A stretch of 64,000 nucleotides of DNA from a bacterium (GCA_905221085.1 CAJNBT010000006.1:62001-126000), one strand, 5' to 3'; shown: positions 48,626 to 59,201, numbered from the stretch's first letter. A program made the numbers and translations. Notes: generated from the letters alone by a model not told the origin.

Positions 48626-49501
48626 ATGCGGTGGGATATTGGTTCAGTTTATAAATACATTCGTAAGTCAAAAGGGATTACACAAAATGAGGTCTGTGGT
48701 GACTACATTACTCATTCTAACTTATCTAAGTTTGAAAATAATCATTCTACTCCTAGGTATGATACTATGGAGTTGCTTTTGAGGCAAATTGATATGAGTT
48801 TCGATGAATTTCATTATATTTGTCAACATTACCAAACGGATTCTCGTAAGAAATTATTTTCAGAATATTATCAAGTCATTTCTTCACCTAATCTAGAAGA
48901 AATGAAGGCACTGCTATCAAAATGTCAAATTTATCTAGATGAAGTGCAGAATGATATCCCAATAGAACATGCTGTGAAAGAACTAACCATTTTTATATAA
49001 GTAATTGAAAATCAGTTTTCCGATAAAGCTCAAGCCTTGGCTGAGGAATTATGGAAAGAATTGGAAAAAAGAGATCAGTGGTTCCTCTCAGATTTACGAT
49101 TGCTAGTGATGATCATTTTCCATTTCCCTATTGATTCACTAGAAATGCTACGTCAAAGACTTGTAAAATCTCTAAATAAATACACAGATTATCGTCCAAT
49201 TCAAAGTATTCATTACTCCATTCTAGCCAATATGACACGAATGTACCTTGAAGCAGGGAAGAAAGATGACTGTCTATGCTTAATTCAAGAATGTCTTGAT
49301 TTAGCAAAAATATTGAAACGATACGATTTATTAGGTGTAGTTCAAGTACGTCTGGGAATTGTTAATGAAGATCATACTATGATTAATAAAGGATTATCCT
49401 TACTCGAATCAACAGATGAAAGTCGATTACTAGAAGAAATGAAAAGAGAAGTTAGTGATTATTATCAAGCAGATTTTTTTGAAACAGAGACCAAACAGTA
49501 A
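48626..49501 (+). pseudogene. Rgg/GadR/MutR-type regulator interrupted by a stop codon
   Basis: The first part (48626-49000) encodes an HTH of the Rgg/PlcR group (SVYKYIRKSKGITQNEVCGDY). In the same frame after a TAA (48998-49000) the protein continues as VIENQFSDKAQALAEELWKEL to 49501, with the helical repeat domain that binds peptides. A single substitution could have made TAA from AAA. Total would be about 291 residues, full Rgg length. It lies between two choline-binding protein genes transcribed away from or toward it, and may have regulated them. Confidence 0.8.
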
Positions 49502-49517
49502 CTATTACTTTATGAAT

Positions 49518-49566
49518 AAAAGCGAACATGACTTCCTAGTAAACAAAGCTGTTCGCTTTTTCGTTT
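49518..49566. terminator. Terminator between the broken Rgg gene and the choline-binding gene
   Basis: AAAAGCGAACA and TGTTCGCTTTT form an inverted repeat with a 21-nt loop and T residues on the plus strand. It could also serve the converging gene at 49583. Confidence 0.65.
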
Positions 49567-49582
49567 TGCTCTGTCAGATAGT

Positions 49583-50773
49583 TTATTTCACAACAGAAAC
49601 ATTTCCTGTTGAACTGTCATATCTAACAGTTTCTCCATAAAAACCGGAAATTCCTTTTTCAATATAATCACGGAAATCATTAGGCAAAACTTTCATCTTC
49701 ACGATTTCACCAGATTCATCTGCATAGCCCAAAATATGGTGATCTTTAGATAATAATCCATCCATAAACATTGTAAAATATCCAGTTACAAGTTTACCAT
49801 TATGATCATTGGCACCTCTTAGATAAAGTTTATTGTCATTAATTGTCAATCCAGATGAGTCTAGACTAATAACTGGACTTGAGTTTTTAAGATAAAGTTC
49901 AGACCCAACTTTTTGAATAGGGAAGTGAGTAGTGAATTCTGGTAGATTCGCAACCTTACGTCCATCTGCTCCAAAGTAATACTTATTTGGTAAGTTTTGG
50001 AAATTCTTTATGACAGCTTTAGGATCAATTTCTTCCCCTGGTTTTTTATTATCAGTAATTGCATCTAAAGTATTTCGTTTTATATCGCCAATCTTTTGAT
50101 AAGAAAAACGTTCAACAATAGGTTTGATATACCAGGCATTCTTTTCGATAACAACTCCATCTTTCTTATGAACAAGGTGATAGTCATAACCATCAGACAA
50201 AGTAACGATATCTGTAATAACTGTATCATCAAAAGGATCTTGTTCAACTTCACTTGGAAGTCTGGTTAACATATAGCCATTCTTACCAATGACATAACTT
50301 TCCCCATCACTGGCTGGAACAGCTCTATCTGCGACCATAGCACCTGATTTTTCAAAGTAAGACCATTTACCATTGGCAGTCGCCCATCCTGTTGCCATAG
50401 CGCCACTGCCTTTGAGGTAATACCATGTAGATCCTTCTTTGTACCAGCCAGTACGCATAGCGCCACTACTTGCGAGCGAGTACCATGTGTTACCTTCCTT
50501 GTACCAGCCAGTTCGCATAGCACCACTATCTGCTAGAGAATACCATGTATCACCGTCTTTGAGCCAGCCTGTCTGCATTTTACCAGTGCTGTCGAAGTGA
50601 TACCATGAGCCAGCATTTTGTACCCATTTATCCTTAGCGAGACTGCCATCTTGTGAAAGATTCCAGTCAGCACCATTTTTAACCCAAGTATCTGCAGCTT
50701 GTGCTTGGTTAATAGACAAAAGCAGACCAGCACCTGCAAGCAAACCAAGAGTAAGTAGTTTAGATTTTTTCAT
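49583..50773 (-). CDS. Choline-binding protein, paralogue of 47244-48428
   Basis: This 396-residue protein has the same plan: signal peptide, about six choline-binding repeats (30-165), and a C-terminal unknown domain. The repeats are nearly identical to those of the paralogue; the C-terminal domains are more diverged but share KAVIKNFQNLPNKYYFGADGR (motif at about 255-275) and a final FYGE. The second ATG (50773) after AAAGGAGG is taken as start. The upstream A+T-rich gap (50774-51059) shows no gene. Confidence 0.85.
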   Translation of the reverse strand: MKKSKLLTLGLLAGAGLLLSINQAQAADTWVKNGADWNLSQDGSLAKDKWVQNAGSWYHFDSTGKMQTGWLKDGDTWYSLADSGAMRTGWYKEGNTWYSLASSGAMRTGWYKEGSTWYYLKGSGAMATGWATANGKWSYFEKSGAMVADRAVPASDGESYVIGKNGYMLTRLPSEVEQDPFDDTVITDIVTLSDGYDYHLVHKKDGVVIEKNAWYIKPIVERFSYQKIGDIKRNTLDAITDNKKPGEEIDPKAVIKNFQNLPNKYYFGADGRKVANLPEFTTHFPIQKVGSELYLKNSSPVISLDSSGLTINDNKLYLRGANDHNGKLVTGYFTMFMDGLLSKDHHILGYADESGEIVKMKVLPNDFRDYIEKGISGFYGETVRYDSSTGNVSVVK

Positions 50774-51059
50774 AGCCATTTCCTCCTTTATTGAATAGCT
50801 ATAAGAGGACTTCCCTCTTTATTTAGCTATATTCTAATACTTTTCATTGTCAAAGTCAATAATATTGTGAAAAATTAGACAATATTACCAATATCTACGA
50901 ATTGTATTTTGAGTAATACCGTATTGATACAACTCTATAAAAATCCTTTCTTTTTTCTCCTTTTTGGAGATTGATTTTTCTGATTCCATTATATCCCTTA
51001 TTTGTCCTCAGATTTCTACTGTCCCTAGAAAGACTAAATCTGTTCCTAAACTGTCACTT

Positions 51060-51173
51060 ATACTCAATGAAAATCAAAGAGCAAACTAGGAAGCTAGCCG
51101 CAGGTTGCTCAAAGCACGGATTTGAGGTTGTAGATAGAGCTAACGTGGTTTGAAGAGATTTTCGAAGAGTATT
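51060..51173 (-). repeat. BOX-like element, shortened
   Basis: The ends ATACTCAATGAAAATCAAAG and TTTTCGAAGAGTATT are as in other BOX copies. The middle contains GGTTGTAGATAGAGC, and the GCAAGGCGACG core is missing, so it is a deleted or alternative form. Confidence 0.78.
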
Positions 51174-51182
51174 AAGCCAAAT

Positions 51183-51212
51183 AAAAAATTCCAAAGCAAC
51201 TGCCTTGGAACT
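51183..51212 (-). terminator. Terminator after acpP
   Basis: On the minus strand TTCCAAGGCA-GTT-GCTTTGGAA is followed by TTTTTTATT, directly after the acpP stop. Confidence 0.85.
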
Positions 51213-51219
51213 CCGATTT

Positions 51220-51453
51220 CTATTTTGCTTGAATGATCTTGATAACATCCCCTACACTTTGGAGTTGATCAATTTCCTCGTCACTGATTTCGATATTAAA
51301 TTCATCTTCCAGTGTCAAGATAAACTCCATCAAGTCAACTGAGTCAGCATCCAAATCGTCTTTCAAACTCAAGGATTCTGTCACGACAAAGTCCTCTCCC
51401 TGTCGCTCTTGGATAATGGTCACAATACGGTCAAAAATTTCTTTTTCTGTCAT
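51220..51453 (-). CDS. acpP: Acyl carrier protein, plsX-linked
   Basis: This 77-residue acidic protein has the 4'-phosphopantetheine attachment serine at position 38 in DLDADSVDLMEF. It follows plsX with a short gap. It is probably the ACP that serves phospholipid synthesis with PlsX rather than the one in the fab cluster, a distinction inferred from context in pneumococci. Confidence 0.93.
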   Translation of the reverse strand: MTEKEIFDRIVTIIQERQGEDFVVTESLSLKDDLDADSVDLMEFILTLEDEFNIEISDEEIDQLQSVGDVIKIIQAK

Positions 51454-51458
51454 CTCTT

Positions 51459-52451
51459 TTATTCTCCTGAAAATTCACGCGCAGTCTGGGCAACTACGTC
51501 TGTTTCTAGCATAGTACGAATCTGGCGGATTGTACTATACACAGCTTTGGCATCGCTTGAGCCATGAGTCTTGACAACAGGTGCCTTGACACCAAACAAG
51601 ACTGCTCCACCAACATCTGAGTAATTGAGCTGTTTTTTCAAACCTCTGAGGCTGTCCTTGAGAAGGAGGGCGCCTAGTTTCGCTCGAAGACCACCACCTG
51701 TAATAGCTGTCTTGAGCAAGCCCATGATTCCCATGGCTGTCCCTTCAATGGATTTGAGCACAGCGTTTCCCGTGAAACCATCTGCCACAACAACATCTGC
51801 AACGCCATTCATCAAATCACGTGCTTCCACGTTTCCGATAAAGTTCAAACTTTCATCAGCCGCTAGTAATTCATAGGTTTCCTTACGAAGCGGGTCGCCC
51901 TTACTACTCTCTGTTCCGTTGTTGAGCAAGCCAACACGTGGTTGCGCAATTCCACGAACATTTTTAGCATAGAAGGAACCTAGAACCGCATATTGATGGA
52001 GGTGCTGGGCTGTATTTTCCGCATTAGCACCGAGGTCCAGCATGTCAAAACCTTTCCCATCAATAGTCGGCAAAGTCGACATAAGCCCAGGACGGTCAAT
52101 ATTCTTGATACGACCCACGATGAAGAATCCTGCAGCCAATAAAGCACCTGTATTCCCAGCCGATAGGACAGCGTCTGCTTCTCCTTCTTTGACAGCCTTG
52201 GCCGCCAATACCATACTGGCATTTTTCTTCTTCCGAATAGCTCTCGTAGGTTCAGCGTCTGAATCAATCTTCTCGTCCGTATGGATAATGCTGACGCGCT
52301 CTGTCGCTGTCAGATATTGCTTGATTTTGCTTTCATCTCCGTAGAGTTGAACCTCGATATCTGAAAAGTCAGCTAGGGCTTGATTGACACCCTCGACGAT
52401 GGCTTGGGGTGCGTAATCGCCCCCCATGGCATCTACTGCGATTTTTTTCAT
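51459..52451 (-). CDS. plsX: Phosphate acyltransferase PlsX
   Basis: This 330-residue enzyme forms acyl-phosphate from acyl-ACP for phosphatidic acid synthesis. The start [16 protein letters not shown] and the motif [12 protein letters not shown] are typical. The ATG at 52451 overlaps the recO stop region by 4 bp and is preferred over the extended frame to 52481. Confidence 0.95.
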   Translation of the reverse strand: MKKIAVDAMGGDYAPQAIVEGVNQALADFSDIEVQLYGDESKIKQYLTATERVSIIHTDEKIDSDAEPTRAIRKKKNASMVLAAKAVKEGEADAVLSAGNTGALLAAGFFIVGRIKNIDRPGLMSTLPTIDGKGFDMLDLGANAENTAQHLHQYAVLGSFYAKNVRGIAQPRVGLLNNGTESSKGDPLRKETYELLAADESLNFIGNVEARDLMNGVADVVVADGFTGNAVLKSIEGTAMGIMGLLKTAITGGGLRAKLGALLLKDSLRGLKKQLNYSDVGGAVLFGVKAPVVKTHGSSDAKAVYSTIRQIRTMLETDVVAQTAREFSGE

Positions 52452-53218
52452 TTCTTTTCCTCTTTTAGTAATTGTCCCCAATCTGCTAGGGAATCAATAA
52501 ATTTCTTTGATTTTAGGTGAATCCCAACGTACTCTTCATAGAGTTGATCCATAAATTGGCGTAGCTCTTGCTTGATTTCAGGCTTGAGCGAAATGGTCTC
52601 CAAAGTCTCAAAATCAATAGCTTGAAATTGATTGAGCAGATAAGGGATATTGGGATTCAGATGACATCGTTTCTCATCCTCATGATAATGCTCTGGACAG
52701 AGGCAGGCTCCATATTTGAAAGAAAAGTCAAAAGCCTTACCTACCCGATGGCAAAAGACACACTCATTAAAATTGAGGCTAATACCAAATCGGGTCAAGA
52801 TTTGAATTTCAAAAATATTAGTCAAAACTTGATAATCCAAGCCAGCTTCCATCAATTCCAAAGTCTTTTGCAAAAAAGCAAACAAGGAAGCATCCTGCTG
52901 ATTGTCCTGCAAACTAGCATCTGCGAGAGCTGCCACATAGGTCGCATAGGCCATGACAAAGAGGTCACTATTAATCTTGGGAAAAGTCATGACCTCATGA
53001 TAGTCCTCGATGTAGCTGAGGCCATCATCATTGATTCGCAAGAGAAATCGTGCCAGCACCAAGGGCTGAATAACAGGCGCCAGTTTGGACTGCCCAGCAT
53101 GTTTAACGAAAAACATCCGTTTACCAGCCTGCTCTGTAAAAATCTTGACGAGCTTGTCATCCTCACGAAAATTGCGATTATAGAGCACCAAGCCTTGACT
53201 CGTGATAGACTGAATCAT
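52448..53218 (-). CDS. recO: DNA repair protein RecO
   Basis: This 256-residue recombination mediator loads RecA with RecR. An OB-fold N-terminus ([20 protein letters not shown]) is followed by a helical part with a zinc-type cluster of cysteines ([11 protein letters not shown]...CLCPEHY). It overlaps araT by 4 bp. Confidence 0.94.
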   Translation of the reverse strand: MIQSITSQGLVLYNRNFREDDKLVKIFTEQAGKRMFFVKHAGQSKLAPVIQPLVLARFLLRINDDGLSYIEDYHEVMTFPKINSDLFVMAYATYVAALADASLQDNQQDASLFAFLQKTLELMEAGLDYQVLTNIFEIQILTRFGISLNFNECVFCHRVGKAFDFSFKYGACLCPEHYHEDEKRCHLNPNIPYLLNQFQAIDFETLETISLKPEIKQELRQFMDQLYEEYVGIHLKSKKFIDSLADWGQLLKEEKK

Positions 53219-54384
53219 GCTTCTCTCATGTACTCCTCAAGTCGTTTCATAGCTTCTTTGATAGTCTCCATGCTGGCTGCATAAGACAGGCGAACATAAC
53301 CTTCTCCATAACGCCCAAAGGCAGCACCAGGAATAAAGGCAACAGCCTTCTTCTGAGCAAAATCCTTCAGAAAAGCAAAGGAGTCCTGATTGTAACCAGC
53401 TGGAATCTTAGCAAAGATATAGAAGGCACCGTCTGGTTTGATAATCTCAAAACCAAGAGCAGTCATTTTCTCGATAATATAATCTCGACGCTGGATGTAT
53501 TCCTTCTTCATCGGTTCCGCATCGTTTTTACCAGCCGTCAAGGCTTCTACCGCAGCATGTTGAGCCATAGTATTTGCGGCAGTAACCAAGTACTGGTGAC
53601 TCTTAATCAACTGAGCTGTAAAGGCTGCAGGAGCGAAAATCAGTCCCAAACGCCAACCTGTCATGGCATGTGATTTAGATAGACCATTGATAATAATAGC
53701 CTGATCTCTCAACATAGTTCCCAGAGACACATGGGCTTCGCCTGTATAGGTCAATTCTGAGTAAACCTCATCACAGACAACGAAAATTTCGTATTTGCGT
53801 AAAACAGCTGCCAAGGCTTCCAACTGCTCTCGACTATAGGTAATTCCTGTCGGATTTGCTGGATAGTTGAGAATAACCGCTTTGAGTTTGTCACCCTGCT
53901 CCAAAATGGCCTTTTCCAACATCTCAGGAGTCAAGACAAACCCATTTTCAGTTGTGTCAATCTCGACAACCTCTGCTCCAACTAGATTGACAATCGGTTC
54001 ATAACCTGGATAAGCAGGAGCTGGCAAGAGCACCTTGTCTCCCTCTTCTAAAATAGCTGTCAAAGTAGCAGATAAGGCCTCTGTCGCCCCAATTGTAACC
54101 AAAATTTCATTCTCAGGAGCATAGTCCAGTTGGTACTTTTCCTTAACAAAGTCACTGGCTGCCTGACGTAAAGTCAGCAGACCACTCATCCCTGTATAGT
54201 AGGATTGGTTCTGGTCAATAGCTCGCTTGGCCGCCTCCTTGACATGATCTGGCGTTGTAAAATCAGGTTCCCCCAAGGTCAAACGCAAAACCCCAGGAAT
54301 CTCAGAAATAGCCTGGTCAAACTGACGAATCAACGAAACTTGAATCTTATCTAACTGTTTATTAAAGCGCTTAGTTAGGTCCAT
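53215..54384 (-). CDS. araT: Aromatic amino acid aminotransferase (class I, PLP)
   Basis: This 389-residue aminotransferase has the PLP lysine in [15 protein letters not shown], the NYPANPTG motif and the [13 protein letters not shown] segment. AraT in related cocci acts on aromatic and some branched amino acids. The gene lies before recO, as in pneumococci. Substrate is inferred from similarity. Confidence 0.85.
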   Translation of the reverse strand: MDLTKRFNKQLDKIQVSLIRQFDQAISEIPGVLRLTLGEPDFTTPDHVKEAAKRAIDQNQSYYTGMSGLLTLRQAASDFVKEKYQLDYAPENEILVTIGATEALSATLTAILEEGDKVLLPAPAYPGYEPIVNLVGAEVVEIDTTENGFVLTPEMLEKAILEQGDKLKAVILNYPANPTGITYSREQLEALAAVLRKYEIFVVCDEVYSELTYTGEAHVSLGTMLRDQAIIINGLSKSHAMTGWRLGLIFAPAAFTAQLIKSHQYLVTAANTMAQHAAVEALTAGKNDAEPMKKEYIQRRDYIIEKMTALGFEIIKPDGAFYIFAKIPAGYNQDSFAFLKDFAQKKAVAFIPGAAFGRYGEGYVRLSYAASMETIKEAMKRLEEYMREA

Positions 54385-54499
54385 AGATACCTCCTACTTT
54401 CAAAACGTATCTCTATTATACTACAAAAGCCCCCCGACCGCAAAAATACATGATAGAATAACGCTAGCATAACAAATTGAAGTATGTTAAAATGGATTT

Positions 54500-54539
54500 G
54501 TCGCAACTCCACTAACGAACTTAGTTTGGAGGTGAGTTT
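54500..54539 (+). promoter_or_regulatory. 5' leader hairpin of the Fst-like toxin mRNA
   Basis: CTCCACTAA and TTAGTTTGGAG can pair, covering the GGAGG ribosome binding site of the toxin. Such a leader stem is typical of fst/par RNA I and restrains translation. Confidence 0.55.
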
Positions 54540-54653
54540 TTGCTAATCTTCGTTACAGTTATTCTAGCACCATTACTGATTACTATTACCGGTAATGTCA
54601 TTTCTGAGTGGATAGTCAGAAAGTGGTTAGATAAGCGCGACAAAAAAATATAA
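54540..54653 (+). CDS. Fst/Ldr-family type I toxin
   Basis: This 37-codon gene begins with TTG after GGAGGTGAG. The product is MLIFVTVILAPLLITITGNV followed by ISEWIVRKWLDKRDKKI. The family pattern (hydrophobic helix with conserved APL, then a WL-KR tail) fits Fst toxins. Toxin overproduction would damage membranes. The matching antisense unit lies directly downstream: a convergent promoter, a shared bidirectional terminator and two copies of a direct repeat (CTTCGTTACAGTT), one inside the toxin gene. This is the par/fst layout. Confidence 0.85.
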   Translation: MLIFVTVILAPLLITITGNVISEWIVRKWLDKRDKKI

Positions 54654-54687
54654 CCTGAGTTTAGTTTTAATATAACTGGACAAAAAG

Positions 54688-54720
54688 AAATACCAGAGGT
54701 GGAGCTCTGGTATTTTTGTT
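54688..54720. terminator. Bidirectional terminator of the toxin and its antisense RNA
   Basis: AAATACCAGAG / CTCTGGTATTT form a stem with A residues on one side and T residues on the other, so both transcripts can end here. Confidence 0.85.
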
Positions 54721-54783
54721 TTTGCCAAGACTTCGTTACAGTTCTTGTAAGATTATTATTACATAATTAGCACTACTTGTCAA
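54688..54783 (-). ncRNA. Antisense RNA (RNA II-like) of the Fst module, with promoter
   Basis: On the minus strand -35 TTGACA (54778-54783) and -10 TAATAA (54756-54761) stand 16 bp apart and face the toxin gene. The short transcript would carry the complement of CTTCGTTACAGTT (54730-54742), which is also in the toxin mRNA (54549-54561), and end at the shared terminator. These two interaction regions are the DR elements of par systems. Confidence 0.7.
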
Positions 54784-54863
54784 ATAATTGTTAGCTCCAC
54801 TTTCTATTTTACTTTTCCTCTTTACAGGTCTATAATGGTAACAGATTCTATTTGGAGGTTTTT

Positions 54864-55874
54864 ATGTCATTTCTATCAAAAAATGGAGCAGGCATCTTGG
54901 CCTGCCTTCTGATTTCACTACTTGCTTGGTATCTGGGCGGATTCTTTCCTGTGATTAGCGCGCCCGTTTTTGCAATTTTCATAGGCATGCTTCTCCATCC
55001 CTTTCTCTCATCCTATAAACAACTGGATGCTGGATTGACCTTTAGTTCTAAAAAATTGCTCCAGTATGCCGTTATCTTGCTTGGTTTTGGTCTCAATATC
55101 TCGCAAGTCTTCGCAGTTGGGCAATCTTCACTCCCTGTCATCCTGTCCACCATCTCAATAGCCTTGATTGTTGCCTACCTCTTCCAGCGTTTCTTTGCAC
55201 TGGACACAAAATTGGCTACCTTGATTGGAGTAGGTTCTTCCATCTGTGGGGGCTCTGCCATTGCAGCGACAGCGCCCGTTATCCATGCCAAGGAAAAGGA
55301 AGTAGCACAAGCCATCTCCGTTATCTTTTTCTTCAATGTCTTGGCTGCACTTATCTTTCCAACGCTAGGTACCTGGCTTCATCTATCCAATGACGGCTTC
55401 GCCCTCTTTGCAGGAACAGCAGTCAATGACACTTCCTCTGTAACAGCCACAGCCAGCGCCTGGGACAGTCTCTACCAGACCAATACCCTCGAATCCGCAA
55501 CCATTGTTAAACTCACACGAACCCTGGCTATCATCCCCATCACTCTCTTTCTCTCCTACTGGCAAAGTCGCGAGCAAAAAAATAAGCAAGGCTTTCAACT
55601 GAAAAAAGTCTTCCCAATTTTTATCCTTTACTTTATCCTTGCATCTCTCCTAACAACTCTACTGACCCCTCTCGGTGTGTCCAGTAGTTTCTTTACCCCA
55701 CTCAAACAACTCTCCAAATTCCTCATTATCATGGCCATGAGTGCTATCGGGCTTAAAACCAATCTAGTAGCTATGGTCAAATCCAGCGGAAAATCCATTG
55801 TGCTCGGAGCCATCTGCTGGATTGCCATCATCCTCACTAGTCTTGGTATGCAGACCCTTATCGGCATTTTCTAA
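54864..55874 (+). CDS. YeiH-family (UPF0324) membrane protein
   Basis: This 336-residue protein has about nine or ten membrane helices and the family motifs [17 protein letters not shown] and [16 protein letters not shown]. The family is annotated as putative sulfate exporters, but the function is not established. The ATG at 54864 follows GGAGG. It is a single gene read opposite to its neighbours and ends in a BOX element. Confidence 0.88.
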   Translation: MSFLSKNGAGILACLLISLLAWYLGGFFPVISAPVFAIFIGMLLHPFLSSYKQLDAGLTFSSKKLLQYAVILLGFGLNISQVFAVGQSSLPVILSTISIALIVAYLFQRFFALDTKLATLIGVGSSICGGSAIAATAPVIHAKEKEVAQAISVIFFFNVLAALIFPTLGTWLHLSNDGFALFAGTAVNDTSSVTATASAWDSLYQTNTLESATIVKLTRTLAIIPITLFLSYWQSREQKNKQGFQLKKVFPIFILYFILASLLTTLLTPLGVSSSFFTPLKQLSKFLIIMAMSAIGLKTNLVAMVKSSGKSIVLGAICWIAIILTSLGMQTLIGIF

Positions 55875-56014
55875 CACTCTTCGAAAATCTCTTCAAACCA
55901 CGTCAACGTCGCCTTGCCGTATATATGTGACTGACTTCGTCAGTCTTATCTACAACCTCAAAACTGTGTTTTGAGCAACCTGCAGCTAGTTTTCTATGAT
56001 TTTCATTGAGTATA
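55875..56014 (+). repeat. BOX element with boxA, boxB and boxC
   Basis: ACTCTTCGAAAATCTCTTCA at the left, the core CGTCAACGTCGCCTTGCCGT, a boxB-like GACTGACTTCGTCAGTC, and GATTTTCATTGAGTAT at the right. It is in the opposite orientation from the other four copies and lies between two converging genes. Confidence 0.88.
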
Positions 56015-56046
56015 ACACAAAAGGTAGCCCACCAGCTACCTTTTTC

Positions 56047-56484
56047 TTATGCTTCCTTAATCAAGCGAGTATGTTCTCTCTTGATGCAACGATTCATCAC
56101 AATGTCATCGCATCCACCAGCACGCAAAATCTCTTCCGCTTCTAGATTTTCAAGTCCTAGCTGTGCCCAAAAAATCTTAGCATCAGCCTTGAGAAAATCA
56201 CGCGCCACATCTGGCAAAAACTCACTGCGACGGTAAACATTGACAATATCTACAGGAAAAGGAATCTCTGCTAGGCTAGCATAAGCCTTTTCACCCAAGA
56301 TTTCTCCACCTGCAACCTTAGGATTGACTGGGATGATTTTATAACCCCGAGCCTGCATTTCCTTGGTAACTCGATTGCTGGTTGTTTCCTCACGGTCTGA
56401 CAAACCTACCACAGCAAGGGTTTTACTCGCTGTTAGATACTGACGAATCACGCCATCACTTGGATTGATAAATTCTTGACTCAT
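56047..56484 (-). CDS. CoA-binding domain protein (YccU-like)
   Basis: This 145-residue protein is a stand-alone CoA-binding Rossmann domain (TLAVVGLSDREETTSNRVTKEM and DIVNVYRRSEFLPDVA). The ATG at 56484 after AAGGAGGA fits the family length. The function is unknown; such proteins may bind CoA in redox or acylation control. Confidence 0.85.
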   Translation of the reverse strand: MSQEFINPSDGVIRQYLTASKTLAVVGLSDREETTSNRVTKEMQARGYKIIPVNPKVAGGEILGEKAYASLAEIPFPVDIVNVYRRSEFLPDVARDFLKADAKIFWAQLGLENLEAEEILRAGGCDDIVMNRCIKREHTRLIKEA

Positions 56485-56567
56485 AAAAATCCTCCTTTTC
56501 ATCAGTATAACACATTTTGAAAAGGCTTGCAAAATTCTACTACAAAAAAGGAAGACTAGCTCCCTTT

Positions 56568-59201
56568 TTATTTAGCCTCGTACCAGGTTGCCCCTTCATT
56601 CTCATCTGCGATGAGGGGAACACTGAGTTGAATAGCTTCTTCCATAGTTTCTTTCACCAATTTTTTCATCTCTGCCAATTCAGATTTAGGAACTTCAAGA
56701 ACGATTTCATCGTGCACTTGCAGAAGCATCTTGGTCTGATACCCCCCTGCAACCAAGGCTTTATCCAGCTGAATCATGGCAATCTTGAGAATATCTGCTG
56801 CCGAACCCTGGATAGGAGAGTTGATGGCAGTTCGCTCCGCAAAACCACGAATATTAAAGTTGCGCGAATTGATATCTGGCAACTCACGACGACGCTTGAA
56901 GAGGGTCTCCACATAGCCCTTATCACGCGCCCCACGCACCACTTCATCCATGTAGTTTTTAATACCTGGGAAGCGTTCAAAGTAGGTATCAATATAAGCT
57001 TTGGCTTCCTTACGGCTAATGCCCAAATTATTAGACAAGCCAAAGTCTGAAATTCCATAAACCACTCCAAAGTTGACAGCCTTGGCATTACGACGGTCGT
57101 TTGCAGTCACATCCTCAGGACGCTCAATGCCAAAGACCCGCATGGCTGTCGAAGTATGGATATCCGCTCCCTCTTGGAAGGCCTTAATCAAGTGCTCATC
57201 CTTAGAAATATGCGCCAAAACGCGCAATTCAATCTGTGAATAGTCGGAGCTGAGAAGGACACTATCCTCCCACTCAGGCACAAAAGCCTTCCGAATGAGA
57301 CGGCCCTGCTCCAAACGCACAGGAATATTTTGCAGGTTAGGATCCACACTAGACAGACGACCTGTTTGGGTCAAATCCTGCACATAGCGCGTATGAATCT
57401 TGCCATCAGCCAAAATCCAGTCCTGCAAGCCAATCACATAAGTAGATTGAATCTTGGCAATCTGACGGTAATCCAGTATTTTCTTAACAATTGGCGCAAT
57501 AGGAGCCAGGCGCTCCAAGACATCCACCGCTGTCGAATAACCTGTCTTGGTTTTCTTGGTGTATTCTAGAGGAAGTCCCAACTTTTCAAAAAGAAGCACG
57601 CCCAACTGCTTAGGCGAGTTGATATTAAACTCCTCACCAGCCAGGTCGTAAATCTCCTGAGTGAGTTTTTCAATGACAAGCTCATTTTCAGCCTGCATCT
57701 CAAGCAAGGTCTCTTTCTTGACCGTAATTCCAGCAATTTCCATCTTAGCAAGGACAAAGGCTAGAGGTTGCTCCATATCATAAAGAAGCTCTAATTGTCC
57801 ATTTTCACTGAGTTTTTCAAGCAAAATAGGCTCTGTTTCAACCAAAACAGCAAGCTTACGCGCCAAATGTTCCAAGAATTTCTCACGTTCAGGAATGGCT
57901 TTCTTGACACCCTTACCATAGAAGGTCTCATCATCAACCAAGTAAGTCTGACCATAAAGACTAGCAATAGTCGCAATTTCATTGTCCTCCACAGTCGAAA
58001 GTAGGTATTTAGCCAAACGGCTGTCAAAAGCAGGCGCCTGCAAATCCAGACCAAAACGATGCAAGAGAACTTTAACCTTCTTAAAGTCATAAACTTTCAG
58101 AGGTGTTTTTTCTAAAAAATCCTTGAAAATAGGCTCTTGCAAAAGTTCAAGTTTATCTGTAGCGTAAAGTTTATCCCCACAAGACCAGGCAAATCCAACC
58201 AAATCATCCGTATGGTAATTCTCACCAAAGAGTTCAAAGTGGAAGATAGATTCTTCACTCAGCATATCTTGACTGACTTGGTCAACGATAGTAAAGTCCA
58301 AACTTTCAGTCACATCGCCTGAAGATACATTTAAAGCCTGCTTGAGCTGTTTGAAGCCCATCTCATCGTAGAATTTCCCGAGATTTTCCACATCTGGACC
58401 ACTATAGACCAAATCCTCCAAACCAATCTCAATCGGTGCCTTGGTATCAATGGTCGCCAGTGTTTTCGATAAAAATGCCTGTTCCTTATCATTGATGAGA
58501 TTTTCCTTCATCTTAGAAGCCTTCATCCCATCAATATTTTCATAAATCCCCTCGAGCGAACCATGCTCCAGCAAGAGTTTGATACCCGTCTTTTCACCAA
58601 TCTTGGTCACCCCAGGGATATTATCCGACTTATCACCCATGAGCGCCTTGAGATCGATAAACTGAGCTGGTGTAATGCCCATCTTTTCCATAAGATAGTC
58701 TGGCGTAAAGGCCTCAAACTCAGCTACACCTTTCTTGGAAATTTCAACCACCGTATGCTCATCCGTCAGCTGAATCAAATCCTTGTCCCCACTGACAATG
58801 GTAATATCAAAACCATCCTGCTCTGCTAGCTTATCCAGCGTCCCAATGATGTCATCTGCCTCATATTGAGCCAACTCATAGTGACGAATCCCCATATGAT
58901 CCAGCAACTCACGAATGAAAGGAAATTGCTCACGAAACTCATCAGGAGTCTTAGCCCGGCCACCCTTATAGTCCGCATACATCTCAGTACGGAAGGTCGT
59001 CTTCCCCGCATCAAAAGCTACCAAAATATGACTGGGCTCAACCCGTTCCAACAAATGACTCAACATCAATTGAAAGCCATAAATCGCATTGGTATGCAAA
59101 CCAGCCGCATTCTTAAAACGGTCCAACTGCTGATAGAGCGCAAAAAACGCCCGAAAAGCTACAGAAGACCCATCAATCAATAATAATTTTTTCTTATCCA
59201 T
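56568..59201 (-). CDS. polA: DNA polymerase I
   Basis: This 877-residue enzyme fills gaps and removes primers. Residues 1-290 form the 5' nuclease domain (LLLIDGSSVAFRAFFAL; VSGDKDLIQL), followed by a 3'-5' exonuclease-like domain that in pneumococcus is inactive, then the polymerase domain with DYSQIELRVLAH and VHDEIVLEVP. The start at 59201 gives the pneumococcal length; the extended frame to 59237 is not supported. Confidence 0.96.
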   Translation of the reverse strand: MDKKKLLLIDGSSVAFRAFFALYQQLDRFKNAAGLHTNAIYGFQLMLSHLLERVEPSHILVAFDAGKTTFRTEMYADYKGGRAKTPDEFREQFPFIRELLDHMGIRHYELAQYEADDIIGTLDKLAEQDGFDITIVSGDKDLIQLTDEHTVVEISKKGVAEFEAFTPDYLMEKMGITPAQFIDLKALMGDKSDNIPGVTKIGEKTGIKLLLEHGSLEGIYENIDGMKASKMKENLINDKEQAFLSKTLATIDTKAPIEIGLEDLVYSGPDVENLGKFYDEMGFKQLKQALNVSSGDVTESLDFTIVDQVSQDMLSEESIFHFELFGENYHTDDLVGFAWSCGDKLYATDKLELLQEPIFKDFLEKTPLKVYDFKKVKVLLHRFGLDLQAPAFDSRLAKYLLSTVEDNEIATIASLYGQTYLVDDETFYGKGVKKAIPEREKFLEHLARKLAVLVETEPILLEKLSENGQLELLYDMEQPLAFVLAKMEIAGITVKKETLLEMQAENELVIEKLTQEIYDLAGEEFNINSPKQLGVLLFEKLGLPLEYTKKTKTGYSTAVDVLERLAPIAPIVKKILDYRQIAKIQSTYVIGLQDWILADGKIHTRYVQDLTQTGRLSSVDPNLQNIPVRLEQGRLIRKAFVPEWEDSVLLSSDYSQIELRVLAHISKDEHLIKAFQEGADIHTSTAMRVFGIERPEDVTANDRRNAKAVNFGVVYGISDFGLSNNLGISRKEAKAYIDTYFERFPGIKNYMDEVVRGARDKGYVETLFKRRRELPDINSRNFNIRGFAERTAINSPIQGSAADILKIAMIQLDKALVAGGYQTKMLLQVHDEIVLEVPKSELAEMKKLVKETMEEAIQLSVPLIADENEGATWYEAK

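Noticed and set aside
48626..49000. A complete short 124-residue HTH regulator
   Set aside because: The same frame continues after the TAA with a normal Rgg C-terminal domain, so a broken full-length gene is more likely.
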